The notes under the pieces are model-generated. The model had not been told where the DNA came from and did not search any database. It was given only the letters and a program-made list of their open reading frames with translations. Shown piece after piece: positions 1 to 9,459 of a DNA stretch of 64,000 bases. Source of the stretch: Thysanoteuthis rhombus (Eukaryota > Mollusca > Cephalopoda > Oegopsida > Thysanoteuthidae); assembly GCA_963457665.1 (NCBI GenBank), contig OY735227.1, positions 41,071,750-41,135,749 of the forward strand. The letters run 5' to 3'. Every line of letters begins with the position of its first letter. Position 1 is the first letter of the stretch. Position numbers and translations under genes: made by a program.

Positions 1-9
1 GAATGAAAT

Positions 10-485
10 AAGACTGATGTGAAACAGGTCTGGTTAGTCACTAAGTAGAAACCGGCATGTGATCAATGTCTTGACAGCATGCCATTTTAGGGTGATCAAT
101 TAAATTTCGAAAAACGGGTTCTCAATGAAGAAGTTATTTCTGCTTCTCCTTGGATCATTAAAAAGTCCGAATTTCCAAAAGGAATAAACAAGTGTGAATG
201 CTACCGGACACAAACTAAGCGACCAATTTATCATATACTTATATTGCAAGTTGAACCCCTCCCTAAAAACCTATTATTGGGAGCAATTTTGAACCCCCTA
301 AAAAATCGTTTCCGTAGATATAAAATAAATGTTGAAATATTCAGTCCTCTGGCTCCATCAGTGCGGCCTGCACGTCTGATACATAAATACATACATAATC
401 AGCCAGACCAATTTGGAAACTGACAGAAATCTACGTTGACTGTTTTCGTTTCAATATCGGTTGACAGTCTCTAATGAAACCCTAT
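10..485 (+). repeat. Repeat F, copy 1 (near full length)
   Basis: Dispersed non-coding repeat of about 450 bp recognised by comparing copies inside this window. Shared landmarks in order are AGGTCTGGTTAGTCAC at the start, several TGATCAATTA words, a ttgcaagttgaacccct word with ctaaaaacctat, a 'cagcc(a)gacca' segment, and an end near GACAGTTTTGGTTGACGGTTTC. Other copies lie at 25500, 27965 (reverse), 37090, 57105 and 63885 (reverse). No reading frame is conserved between copies and I see no terminal inverted repeat. Class is unknown. Confidence 0.6.
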
Positions 486-885
486 GTTCAACGCCCCTTA
501 ATTGCTTTCTTTCTTGGGGTTATCCAAAAAGCGGAATCTCAAGTAAACATCAATTCTTTTGTTGTAAGGGCCCTTATTATTCAAACTCTTGATTTTTTTT
601 TCATAGCAGTGGGATTGTATATGTCCACAGCATGTGGTTAGCAACAACTCGCCCTCCTCTGTGCCCACATCTCTTTATTTATTTATTTATTTTTCACAAT
701 GTTGGCGCTGATACTTTCTCTGCTCCTGTGCGATTCAATAGTCCCTCCTTATCCGCTGAGGATATGTTCCAAGGGGTGAATGGACGTTACTGCCGCGGAT
801 GTTTCAAATGCAGATATTTTGACCATGGACTTATCGGCCTTATTTTGTTCTTATAGGGGAAAAGTAACCAACAACGCGTAACTTG
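486..885. other. Unassigned stretch
   Basis: No feature recognised. A 74-codon open frame at 632-856 has no family resemblance and no copy elsewhere in the window. The last 13 bases (873-885) form the left target-site duplication of the SINE that follows. Confidence 0.5.
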
Positions 886-1249
886 GTATATCTCTGAATT
901 TTTGAGATGAGGTATTATTATTATTTCTATTATTATTCGGACTATCCTCATTTTGGTTGTTTTTCATTTGCTCCGGTTGTCCATATGGACACATAGCGTA
1001 ATGGTTACAGAATCAGACAAAATAACTGCCAGTAATCTGATGGTTCTAGGTTCAATCCCAGTGTGAGACAATAATAATACTACTAACGCTAAGAGGGGAG
1101 TGTGGTCAATTTACCCCCGTCGCTTATATAAAGGGTTCGGTTCGTTACTTCCCCACACCTACCAGATGATACCTGATGAAGGCCGTAGAGTACAACGGCC
1201 GAAACGTTGTATGAAAAACAACCAAGATGAGGATAGTCCGAATAGAAAT
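886..1249 (+). mobile_element. SINE-E copy 1: tRNA-headed foldback SINE with hammerhead-like hairpin
   Basis: The 13-bp word AACGCGTAACTTG stands at 873-885 and again, perfectly, at 1250-1262, so 886-1249 is one insertion with a target-site duplication. Inside is a tRNA-like RNA polymerase III promoter: A box near 994-1008 (TAGCGTAATGGTTA) and B box at 1049-1059 (GGTTCAATCCC). A body follows, then CTGATGA (1173-1179), a hairpin, and GAAAC (1201-1205). The first ~80 bases are the reverse complement of the family's 3' end, giving inverted termini. Other copies lie at 10765, 12291 and 41497, with a fragment at 49566. The duplication length fits target-primed reverse transcription. Mobilisation in trans by a LINE or Penelope-like element is inference. 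Confidence 0.75.
1173..1222 (+). ncRNA. Hammerhead-like core motif in SINE-E copy 1
   Basis: Layout seen: CTGATGA (1173-1179), stem GGCCGT (1181-1186) pairing perfectly with ACGGCC (1195-1200) across loop AGAGTACA, then GAAAC (1201-1205), then GTTGT (1206-1210) pairing with ACAAC (1218-1222) across a 7-nt loop. Hammerhead ribozymes have CUGANGA, stem II, GAAA and stem III in this order. The cleavage triplet expected right after stem III is not seen (sequence is CAA, not UH), and stem I pairing is not obvious. The hairpin is well supported; catalysis is not. Confidence 0.45.
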
Positions 1250-1389
1250 AACGCGTAACTTGAAATGAAATGGAACCATAATATTTAAATCTAATGAAAT
1301 TTATTTGATGTTTATTGTTCCATTTTAAAAAAAAACTTTTTATTGATAATTTCTGTTAATTTATTTATCAATTTAAAAAAAAATTATTT

Positions 1390-1545
1390 TGGAGCTCAAA
1401 TACGAATCAAAATGCAGACCGTTCAAGCTTTTAAAAGCCCTGAGCATTGTAGCTCTAAAAAGAAATGAAAATATCAACTTTTCGCAAGTAGCACGTTGGG
1501 TAATTATCATGCGAAGTCACTCATTTCTATTACGTTTTTTCCCCC
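1390..1545 (+). repeat. Repeat H, half copy
   Basis: Shares the words aatgcagac.gt.caagctt, GTAGCTCTAAAA, GAAAATATCAACTTT and CGTTGGgTAaTTATCATG with copies at 6465-6605, 6905-7045 (reverse) and both arms of the palindrome at 34505-34745. It appears to be one arm of that foldback element. The 70-codon frame here is incidental because it is not kept in the other copies. Confidence 0.55.
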
Positions 1546-1900
1546 AAAACATGCCTATCATAAAGTTTAATTTGAATATTGGGAACAATTTTAGTGATTA
1601 GCAACAATAACTGATAATAAAATATAACTATTATAACATAAAATGTAAAAAAAAATCTATCAGAAATTGAAGATTTGTTTTTACTGTTGATCTCTGCACT
1701 CATAGCATTACTTTGCTTATAACGTTGATAACGTTCATCTTTCCATTTGAAGGAAGCGTTCCTCCAAGCCTTTCCCGGGCATGTATCACGTCTCTTACTT
1801 TAAGACCATCATCAAGTAAAACTTGTGAATTGTTAATTTTTGTGGTTGACCGCGGATCATTGAAACTGCTCAAAAGAGCAGGCCACTAAAAATAAATTCA
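1546..1900. other. Unassigned AT-rich stretch
   Basis: Nothing recognised on either strand. Confidence 0.5.
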
Positions 1901-1917
1901 TTAATGAGACTTACAGA

Positions 1918-1947
1918 TAAATTGATGGATAGATAGATTGATGTGTG

Positions 1948-1991
<44 letters not shown>

Positions 1992-2004
1992 GGATAGGTG
2001 TATG

Positions 2005-2044
<40 letters not shown>

Positions 2045-2138
2045 GGATGGATGGATGGATGGATAGATAGATAGATAGATGGATAGATAGATGGATTGGT
2101 GTATGAAATAGATAGATAGATAGATAGATTGGTGGACG

Positions 2139-2214
<76 letters not shown>

Positions 2215-2227
2215 GGATTAGTGTATG

Positions 2228-2265
<38 letters not shown>

Positions 2266-2274
2266 GTGTATGAA

Positions 2275-2328
<54 letters not shown>

Positions 2329-2337
2329 TGGTGTATG

Positions 2338-2381
<44 letters not shown>

Positions 2382-2418
2382 TGATTGATTGATTGATAGA
2401 TAGATGGTTTGGTGTATG

Positions 2419-2450
<32 letters not shown>

Positions 2451-2488
2451 TGGTATATGAAATAGATAGATAGATAGATAAATAGAGA
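1918..2488. repeat. GATA/TATC microsatellite with recurring spacers
   Basis: About 570 bp of GATA units broken about every 40-110 bp by variants of ATTGGTGTATGAG (for example near 1940, 1997, 2097, 2218, 2265, 2330, 2412 and 2450). A short GATG-rich block (ggatggatgg) lies near 2042-2065. The spacers share sequence, so the array grew by copying larger GATA-plus-spacer units as well as by slippage. A long reverse-strand open frame exists only because TATC repeats lack stop codons in that frame. Confidence 0.9.
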
Positions 2489-2649
2489 CATTTACTATTT
2501 TTCGTTACTGATCAGTTTCACTCAGCCATTGCGATCGATGTACAACTGCTTTTTCTTATTTTCCTCTTGCCTTTTCATAGAACTAGAGAGTGTTGTTTTT
2601 ATAAGCTAGTTTTTCTCTTATCATTATTTGAATTTATTGTTCTCAGTTC

Positions 2650-2730
2650 CTGTGCATTGGTTGAACCCCTCACTAAAAACCTATTTATAAGAGGAATTTC
2701 CTCGTGACAGTTTCTAATAAACATTGAAAG
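2650..2730 (+). repeat. Repeat F fragment
   Basis: Contains ttgaacccctcactaaaa followed by acctat and gaggaattt, then gacagtttctaat. These are internal and 3' landmarks of repeat F brought close together, as in an internally deleted copy. Confidence 0.45.
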
Positions 2731-2864
2731 TTGCCAAGGAACTATTTGGAAATCCAAGATTGGAACAAAATGCTGTTGAAAGTCTCTAAAACGTTTCAGA
2801 GGTATTGAGTAAACAGACGACAAGAGTGAATACATATAGATATATTACAAACAATTAATTAAGA

Positions 2865-3190
2865 CTGGCTACTGTTGGAAGAAACTCTCCCAAACTTCTA
2901 TTCCGAGTGAAGATGGTTACAATAACATTCCTATTGTACATATAACCGAAAAAAAATAATAAAAATATAGATTTATTCATTATTGAGTAATATGGTTTTC
3001 GATTTGATAAACTTTCATTAAGACTAAGACTTGTCAATTCAACCCAGTCAGCAAGACAACTTCCGGTCAATTTGCGAGTTCGAATCACGGTAGGGGGTGT
3101 AGGTCTTGCTTATCAGTTTAAACTCCTCATGTGTGAGAATAGTTCTTGTTACGGTAGGAAAACAAAGTCAATTCTAGAGTTTGACGATAC
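2865..3190 (+). mobile_element. SINE-B copy 1 (tRNA-derived)
   Basis: Family order: a 5' segment with CTTCTATTCCGA.TGAAGATGGTTACA (2895-2925), an AT-rich spacer, then a tRNA-like region with A-box-like caacccagtcagcaag (about 3040) and B-box GAGTTCGAATCAC (3077-3089). A body follows with gttcttgttacggta and acaaagtcaa. Seven copies in the window share this order (4795, 5040 reverse, 7400, 41260, 41675, 50610 reverse). It is too degenerate to be a working tRNA. SINE status is inferred from copy number and promoter boxes. Confidence 0.65.
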
Positions 3191-3294
3191 TTCATTTAAA
3201 GAATTGAAACAATATGTCTATATGATTATGTAAACAAACAATACACCTTGGACAAAATCGGATGAGGAAGAATGCAACTTCAAATTTCGCATGC

Positions 3295-3390
3295 AGGTGG
3301 ATCTCTGTGGCATATTTGGTAAGGCATCATCCATGATAGACGAGCTCTCAAGGATATGTGCGTGTTCAAATCTCATCGGAGACTACATCT
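3295..3390 (+). mobile_element. SINE-G copy 1 (tRNA-like)
   Basis: tRNA-like boxes: TGTGGCATATTTGGTAAGGCA (A box, near 3308) and GTGTTCAAATCTCAT (B box, 3363-3377). The upstream word gcaggtggatctctgt matches a reverse-strand copy at 17770-17850. Two degenerate copies only, so the family call is tentative. Confidence 0.4.
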
Positions 3391-4790
3391 GCATTAAATA
3401 TAGAATATATCTCCATAGTCTGGTAGAAGTAAATGATTAGTTTGAAATAGGGCCAGCATTTTTCATCTGGCCTGGGCCTGTTACCAGTTTTGAAGAAGGG
3501 GCCTGGCTGTTGCGAAGAGCCGGAACAGATCGACAGATTTTTTGCTCCCTCGTGAGGCAATTCACTAAATTTGTGAGGGGGTAAACGAGCGTCGTCTTTC
3601 ACCCGCATGTTGTTTCTTCTTTCTGACGAGATGATGATGTTGCGAGCCGAATGCATTTTATAATTCGCCAACCGGCTACGGAGTCTGTCAAACAATTACC
3701 GTGTCATCTACACCCGAGCGGTGCCCTCACTTGATTAAGATTATTGTATATTATTGACCGGGCGGACAATCGGACAGATGGGTGGTACTGTCTATCACTC
3801 GGTCAACACCGTCAGATCTGGAATAGGGTTTGTCGCAAGCATTGGCGAGTCGTAGTAGTCGTGATGACGGAGGCTCAATTGATTTACTAAAAAGGACGAG
3901 GGTGACATTCAGCAAGATAGGATAAATACTAAATGACAGGGAGAGAGAAGGAGAGTGAAGACGCGGCACAAATAAAAGGTGGGATTTATAAGAAGAGAAA
4001 AGTGTTTGATGGGTGATTAGCGGGCCTTGCGATGATGTTTAAGCAAACAATTATGTACAAGAAGGGCAAGGAAGAAAAAAAAAATAATGCTCAAGTAGGA
4101 GTCGGCTTGTTTAGATCAAGAAGGAGGCAGAAACAGTTAAAAGGGGAGGGTACGAAATTTATAAACGACTTGATATGGCGGTCCCTTCTGTTTAAATTTA
4201 CTCATCTTTGGAACAAAAACGCATGGAAATAACGCCTGTCGCTATGTAGCTTGGGCGTCCAAAAACATCGAATTTTAGAAGCTTAAAGGTGATCATACTT
4301 TTAATCGGAAAGAAAGAATTTCACAATTATCATTTTTACACCCTTTTTATGTTTCTTTTGTAGATGTTAGGTAATCCGACAGAACGTTGATAGTAACTTG
4401 TCAAAGTGAAAGTGAAAGAAGGTGTGTTGCATCTAGGAAAGGTATCATAAAAATAAGGCTTACAAGGCTTGATGCATTTCACCCGGTTACGCTTGGCGTC
4501 CTCAGAGGTTCTCATTGTCTCGATGTGTGACGGACTGCACTTGCTACGGTTATCGGCATTGCAAAAAAACGTTTCTGAAGACGCCGATTGGAACGAGGCA
4601 AATTGCATTAAGCCTGGTAAGCCAAATCATTAAGATAAAAATCTTTTAGACATAACACACCCCCTTCTTTCTCTTCTGCATTGAAGATGATTATTGCAAA
4701 CTTTGCACACAAAACAAACAAAAAACTAAACAAATATATATTTTTTGTGAAAACAAATTCGTTTATTAGAAAGAAATAAACCCACGCTTA
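3391..4790. other. Unassigned stretch
   Basis: About 1.4 kb of mixed composition with several 60-110 codon frames on both strands. None shows a known motif, splice-supported exon structure or a second copy. It is the longest repeat-poor stretch in the first 15 kb, so it may be unique sequence. Confidence 0.45.
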
Positions 4791-4794
4791 TCCG

Positions 4795-5010
4795 TTTAAG
4801 ATTTGTCAATTTAGCTCAATCAGTGAAACAGCCTTCTGTAAATCAGTTGGTCGTGATTTCAAATCACACCGGGATGGGAGGTGAATTTTATATTTCAGTT
4901 TACCCCCGACATTTTGGTGAGGATTCTTCCTCTTCTTATAATAGTATGGAAACAAAGTCAACCTCAGACTTCGCACTGGAATTTGACAGCAACCTAATTG
5001 CTTAGTTTGT
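4795..5010 (+). mobile_element. SINE-B copy 2
   Basis: A box TTAGCTCAATCAGTGAAAC (4811-4829), B-box-like TGATTTCAAATCACACC, then the family body: gggaggtgaattttata, attttggtgaggattcttc and caaagtcaacctcagactt. It faces copy 3, giving a convergent inverted pair. Confidence 0.65.
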
Positions 5011-5039
5011 GTATTATCACAGATTTTGGGATAGATTAT

Positions 5040-5270
5040 GGAACAAGAATAATCCTCACCAAAATGCAGAGTGCAAAATGATGTGCTAATTCAACGTTCC
5101 CCGACGAGACTCACTATCAACTGATTTCCAGGAGGCTGCCGAACTGACTGAGCTACATTGACACGTCCTGGATGAAACGAAAAATACGCTCGGAATTATT
5201 TAATTCTTAAAGGAATAGACGTTGGTATGGAGGATGTCCCTACAGCAGCTAGTCTTGCTTCATTTTTAAA
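5040..5270 (-). mobile_element. SINE-B copy 3
   Basis: Read on the minus strand it has TGTAGCTCAGTCAGTTCGGC (A box), cctcctggaaatcagttg, a decayed B box (gagtctcgtc), and the body word attttggtgaggattattct. This mirrors copy 2 less than 60 bp away. Confidence 0.6.
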
Positions 5271-5534
5271 CTGTAAATACACTAATATATGTATCTATCC
5301 GGTATGCCTAAGTCTGCCACAAGGCCACGATGGTAGGGCATCTAGGCATGAAACCAAACACCAATGATGGTGTCTGAGACTTGCTCGCTAAACAGCTCTA
5401 TGATTGGCGTTTTTTCACAGGATTAGAAAAAAATAAACGTACCATATAATGATCCAAGCCCTTTCTATATTTGGCACAAGGTATAATATTTATTCCAATC
5501 TACTAAAAGCATCCATAACCCACAAATTATTTCT

Positions 5535-5690
5535 CGCAAATTCTCTATAGAGTTTTGATCTGGAGAGTGTCCAGGCCAAAACAAAGTCTGAATTTCTTGG
5601 AATATGTTTTTGATTGATTTAGCGGAATGTGTAGGAACATTATCTTGTTGGTGAATTGCCAGAATAAGATGGAGAAGCCGTTGGCTGATG
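5535..5690 (-). pseudogene. Tc1/mariner transposase remnant (DDE region)
   Basis: Minus-strand translation gives HQQDNVPTHSAKSI (Asp codon at 5642-5644) and then FWPGHSPDQNSIENL (Glu codon at 5543-5545). In Tc1-like transposases the same segments read QQDN.P.H and WP.QSPDLNPIENLW and hold the second Asp and the Glu of the DD34E triad. Here 32 residues separate them, two fewer than the usual 34. Upstream and downstream sequence does not continue as a transposase and terminal repeats were not found, so this is a dead fragment. Confidence 0.75.
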
Positions 5691-5799
5691 GGAACGAGAT
5701 GCTTCTTTAGAATATCTCCTTGTTGTAACTGACAGTGACACGGTTATTACGACGGATCAATTGTTGAACATTTTTGACTTGTGAAATTGTACCGACGCC

Positions 5800-5985
5800 A
5801 TTATGACACTACTTCCACACAATTGCGTTGGTTGTAGGTTGCTCAAACCGAAGTCACCATAGGTGGTGATGGGTTCTGTCCATTTTGTAAACATATTTAC
5901 GTGTGTTAGCGTGTGTTTCAGCGCCTCTGGCCATACTGTTTTGTCTACTGATTTGAAAATTGGCATCCGTACTCCACTTAATTTT
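5800..5985 (+). repeat. Repeat I, copy 1
   Basis: Shares GGCCATAC.GTTTTGTCTAC, GACTTGAAAATTGGCATC and a preceding gtgtgtt-rich segment with 51280-51440. It lies just beyond the Tc1 remnant but is also found without one at 51.3 kb, so it is probably an independent repeat. Confidence 0.5.
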
Positions 5986-6052
5986 TTTTCAATTTCGTTT
6001 TGACCATATCATTGATGGGCTTATGAATAACACCTAGATTCTCCAGAGCTGC

Positions 6053-6111
<59 letters not shown>

Positions 6112-6167
6112 CTACCACCACCACCACCGCCACCATCATCATCATCATCATCATAACCATCACCACC

Positions 6168-6198
<31 letters not shown>
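6053..6198. repeat. (CAT)n/(CAC)n microsatellite, probable LINE 3' tail
   Basis: CAT repeats interrupted by blocks of CAC. The array directly abuts the 3' end of LINE copy a, as also seen at 25064 and 47287, so it probably grew from the element's tail. Confidence 0.8.
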
Positions 6199-6450
6199 GC
6201 AGCAGCAGCAACCTTTTAGCGCCAGTCATTGGACATAGACCTTCCCCAGGATACGCCAGCCCCCTCTCTCTCATGGGCATCGCGATGCTAATATTTTCTG
6301 AACCTGTCTATTTCGTAACGTCATTTTATATTTTACCAGCTGCACTTTTGCAAACAAACTCTTGGGTGCCACGTTGTGAGATGTGATATCCAGCGGCTGT
6401 TTGACATTCTTGCAACACGGCCAGCCTATCGCCATTTTAGTTTTCCAATG
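6053..6450 (-). mobile_element. 5'-truncated non-LTR retrotransposon tail (RTE-like), copy a
   Basis: On the minus strand, decayed codons match the C-terminal end of a LINE reverse transcriptase: KMAIGWPCC (compare W.WAGHVAR in copy d), DITSHNV, and the final 'W.TLGKVYVQ'-like coding near 6240-6215. The element ends in an (ATG)n tract seen as CAT/CAC repeats at 6053-6198 on the plus strand. RTE-clade LINEs are known to end in short tandem repeats. Clade assignment is inference. Confidence 0.6.
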
Positions 6451-6464
6451 GATAGTAAGCCTGA

Positions 6465-6605
6465 AAATCATACCAATCGTAATGCAGACTGTCCAAGCTT
6501 GAAAATTAAAAATAAATGAGCTGCGTAGCTCTGAAGATAGCGAAGATATCAACTTATTTAAAAATTGTTCGTTGGGCACTTATCATGCGCGGTGACTCGA
6601 ATATC
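6465..6605 (+). repeat. Repeat H, half copy
   Basis: Has aatgcagactgtccaagctt, GTAGCTCTGAAGATA, gaagatatcaactta and CGTTGGGCACTTATCATGCG, matching 1390-1545. It directly follows the LINE tail region. Confidence 0.5.
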
Positions 6606-6900
6606 CAATACACACAGACTGTTTTATACTGACGTTTAACGTCTAATATGCATGCACTCAAACGCACATCTGTCCAGAAAAGAAATAAGAGAAGAAGAAG
6701 ATATTACGAATCACATCTCTTCAACCCGCATTGTTTTAGTGGGTTTTGTGCTGAAAGATGAGGGATCTTTTTTTTTTTAGGGAGACAGACTGGCTGGGGA
6801 CGAGCAAATAAATAAATAAATGAGAAAAAAAAGTACGGGCGAATAAAAACTGAGTAGTGAGTGGTCAGCTAAATCAACTTGATTTCAACCTGGTTTTGTT
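6606..6900. other. Unassigned stretch
   Basis: Nothing recognised apart from a short AAATAAATA run near 6806. Confidence 0.5.
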
Positions 6901-6904
6901 TAAG

Positions 6905-7045
6905 AATATACGAATGGCCGCACATGATAAAAGTCCAACGAACCATTGTTTGAAAGGTTGATATTTTCGTTACTTTTAGAGCTATTATGTTATTATTTTA
7001 AAATCTATTTCGAAGCTTGGGCACTCTGCATTATGATTTATAGAG
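6905..7045 (-). repeat. Repeat H, half copy (reverse)
   Basis: Reverse complement of the H arm: gcacatgataaaagtccaac, GTTGATATTTTCGTTA, AGAGCTATTATG and cgaagcttgggcactctgca are all present. Together with 6465-6605 it forms a split inverted pair. Confidence 0.5.
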
Positions 7046-7300
7046 TGTCAACACGCCATGGGCTCGAGCCGTGTTGACAACTCGGCGATAATTTTCGCGC
7101 TTGTTTAACCACCAAAAAGTGCTAAATTAAGAAAGAAATAGCCTAAATGCCCTCAAAATGATCAGATCATACCATCTAAAAATGGCCAAAAATTTACAAA
7201 AAAACTCTAATTTAGCAATTTTCGCACTAACAAAACTAAAAAAGCGTTAGATCTAATGCGAAAAGCGCTAAATTGGCAACTCTGAGCCAGCGTGTATTTG
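7040..7300. repeat. Repeat G, copy 1
   Basis: Contains repeated short words such as GCGCTAAATT, AAAAATGGCCAAAAATTT and TTTTCGC. Related sequence lies at 26690-27010 and 45705-45970 in various orientations. No coding capacity seen. Confidence 0.4.
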
Positions 7301-7399
7301 GCCCATTGCCCCCGCCCCTGCTTTGCATTTACAGGGGGTGGCCTATATTTAATAATGTCAAACCTCAAAATTTGATTTTACTGTACAAGCATGGCTGCT

Positions 7400-7695
7400 G
7401 CAGGGTGAAACTCCTCAACTTCTATTCCGACTGAAGATGGTTACAGCAACTTTTCTATTGTATGTTGAATCAATAAATTTGAGAATATACAAAACTTGTC
7501 AGTTTGGCTCAGTTGTTAAGAGATCTGCCTAAAAATCAGATTGCGATTTCTCGATCGGGAAATGTTAATTTTATATATTCTTGATTTAAGGGTAATGGGA
7601 TAGACAAACAACAAAAAGTTGACTTTCTTGAATTTGATGAGGATTGTTCTTGTTATAGGAGTTGGGGAAATAAAGTCGACTTGAAGTCATAACCT
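7400..7695 (+). mobile_element. SINE-B copy 4
   Basis: 5' segment CTTCTATTCCGACTGAAGAT (7419), A box TTTGGCTCAGTTGTTAAGAG, B-box-like GCGATTTCTCGATCGGGAAA, and body gaggattgttcttgttata with aaagtcgactt. The order matches copies 1 and 5. Confidence 0.65.
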
Positions 7696-7699
7696 TTCA

Positions 7700-8450
7700 A
7701 GGATCTTTCTGCACTTTTGTCAGTAAGATTACTAGTCTCCACCCGTTCCATTTAAGTTACAACAAAGAATAATTCCATTCCCAGCTCAGGAACAACTGCT
7801 CTGGATATTTACTCATCTTGGATTAGTATGATACAAGCCAAAAACAAATATATAGAGTCGTAGGAAGATTGTATTGTAATAATCTTCTAAGTGGGAAAGG
7901 CCAACTTTTCTTTTCTTTTCTTTTTTTTACCTAGGATCGAAAGAGGACCTCTGCCATTGAGAGAATGTCACAATTTCTTCTATGAAGTAATTTCTCGGAT
8001 TATCCTTAGAGACCAGTGTTTTCTGTGAAAGTAGGTTTTGTGGACGCCTGGGCGGTTCTACAAATAATATTCGTGGATCCGTCTTCCCTCGGCGAATCTC
8101 TTGGCCGAGGCAAAGCACCACCCATAGCACAGCTATTGGAAAACACTCATCAAAATTCGAATAAATATAAACCATTTGAATGAAGATTTTTTAAGATCAA
8201 ACATTGCTTGCTATTGTAATTCATTGATTATAGTCTAAGAACTAATTGCTAAAAATAAGGAACCATCACAATATTTCCTCTATACAGGGATCCTTGATTT
8301 TTCAAAGTTTCGAAATCACTTAAAAAAAACACTTTGTGAAAATGTGTTTATTTAGATTTTATGATACTGGAAGATTTATGGAAGCAGTTTTGATATTTAT
8401 GTATCGGCACAAATATCACAGCTGTGTTTCAACTTTGATACATTTATTAG
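7700..8450. other. Unassigned stretch
   Basis: Nothing recognised. An 82-codon reverse frame at 7927-8175 has no family motif and no second copy. Confidence 0.45.
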
Positions 8451-8504
8451 TTTGATGCAGACGTTTCTAGCATTTTCTTATTGGATAAAATCTTTTAGCC
8501 GTAA

Positions 8505-9335
8505 AAATTCATAGTATCGTTGCTCAGTCATCGTAGTATTTTCCTTGGCAATCTTTTGAATTGATATTTTTCATTATACTCAAAGCATCGTTATTCAGTC
8601 ATTTCCTCCGGTTTTCTCTGACCTTACAACACCTTTCAGATGGATTGGCTATTCCATAGTATTGAATTAATGCAAAAATTAGCAACTTTTTTTTCAACAA
8701 ATTCCTTTATTGATGAAATTTCATAGCATCATTGTACAGCAAAGTATTTTCCTCCTCTATCATTCAAATAATGGTGCATTCTATTATGTTCATAGCATCA
8801 TTATTCAGTCATCAAAGTATTTCCTCTGGCTTTCTCTGACCTCACAACACTTATTACATAAATTGGGTATTTCATTATATAAGAGCGATGCAAAAACTTC
8901 CCGGCTTTTTTTCGACAATATCTTCATTCTATACAAATTTTATTCCGTCATCAAAGCATTACTTCCGACTTTTTCTGACTTTACTGTGCCTTGTAGATTG
9001 AGTTTTCAAAGATATAAAATCAATGCAAAAAATTGTCCAGTATTTATTTAACAAACTCGTCAATTCGTATAAATTCATAGCATTATTATTTAGTCATCAC
9101 AGCATTTCCTCAGGTTTCTCCGAACTTACAACGCCTTTTACATAGACTGGGTACGCCTTTATATAAAACCGATGCGGAAATTTCTGGCAGTCTTTAACAA
9201 AATCCTCCATTCATACAAATTCATTGCATCATTATTCAGTTATCGTTATCATTTCCCCTGGCTTCTTCTGACAACACCTATTAGATAAATTGGTATACTC
9301 TATAAGATTGATTCAAAAGCATTGGAGACTGCATA
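8505..9335. repeat. Degenerate tandem satellite, ~144-bp unit
   Basis: The word CATAGCATCATTATTCAGTC or a close variant begins at about 8511, 8579, 8722, 8791, 8930, 9076 and 9222. Full units are 139-146 bp and two short intervals are about 68 bp. Each full unit also carries tttcctc.ggttttctctgac, cacaacacctttta.ata and a ga.tgcaaaaattt word. Divergence between units is high, so the array is old. No reading frame persists. Confidence 0.7.
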
Positions 9336-9377
9336 TGTTTAACGAAGACTCTTCGTGCATATGGGCGTTTGTTTATA

Positions 9378-9408
9378 TGTGTGCGTGTGTGTATGTGTGT
9401 GTGTGTGT

Positions 9409-9452
<44 letters not shown>
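9378..9452. repeat. (GT)n microsatellite
   Basis: GT/CA run with a few TATG interruptions. Frames crossing it are repeat translations. Confidence 0.9.
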
Positions 9453-9459
9453 TTGGGGG

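Noticed and set aside
1173-1222. Calling this a proven hammerhead ribozyme
   Set aside because: No UH cleavage triplet after stem III and no stem I pairing seen. Kept as a hammerhead-like motif.
1901-2491. 196-codon reverse-strand open frame
   Set aside because: Translation of TATC repeats (Ser-Ile-Tyr-Leu). Open only because the repeat has no stop in that frame.
5978-6280. 100-codon reverse frame rich in Met and Val
   Set aside because: Made of ATG/GTG repeats at the LINE tail.
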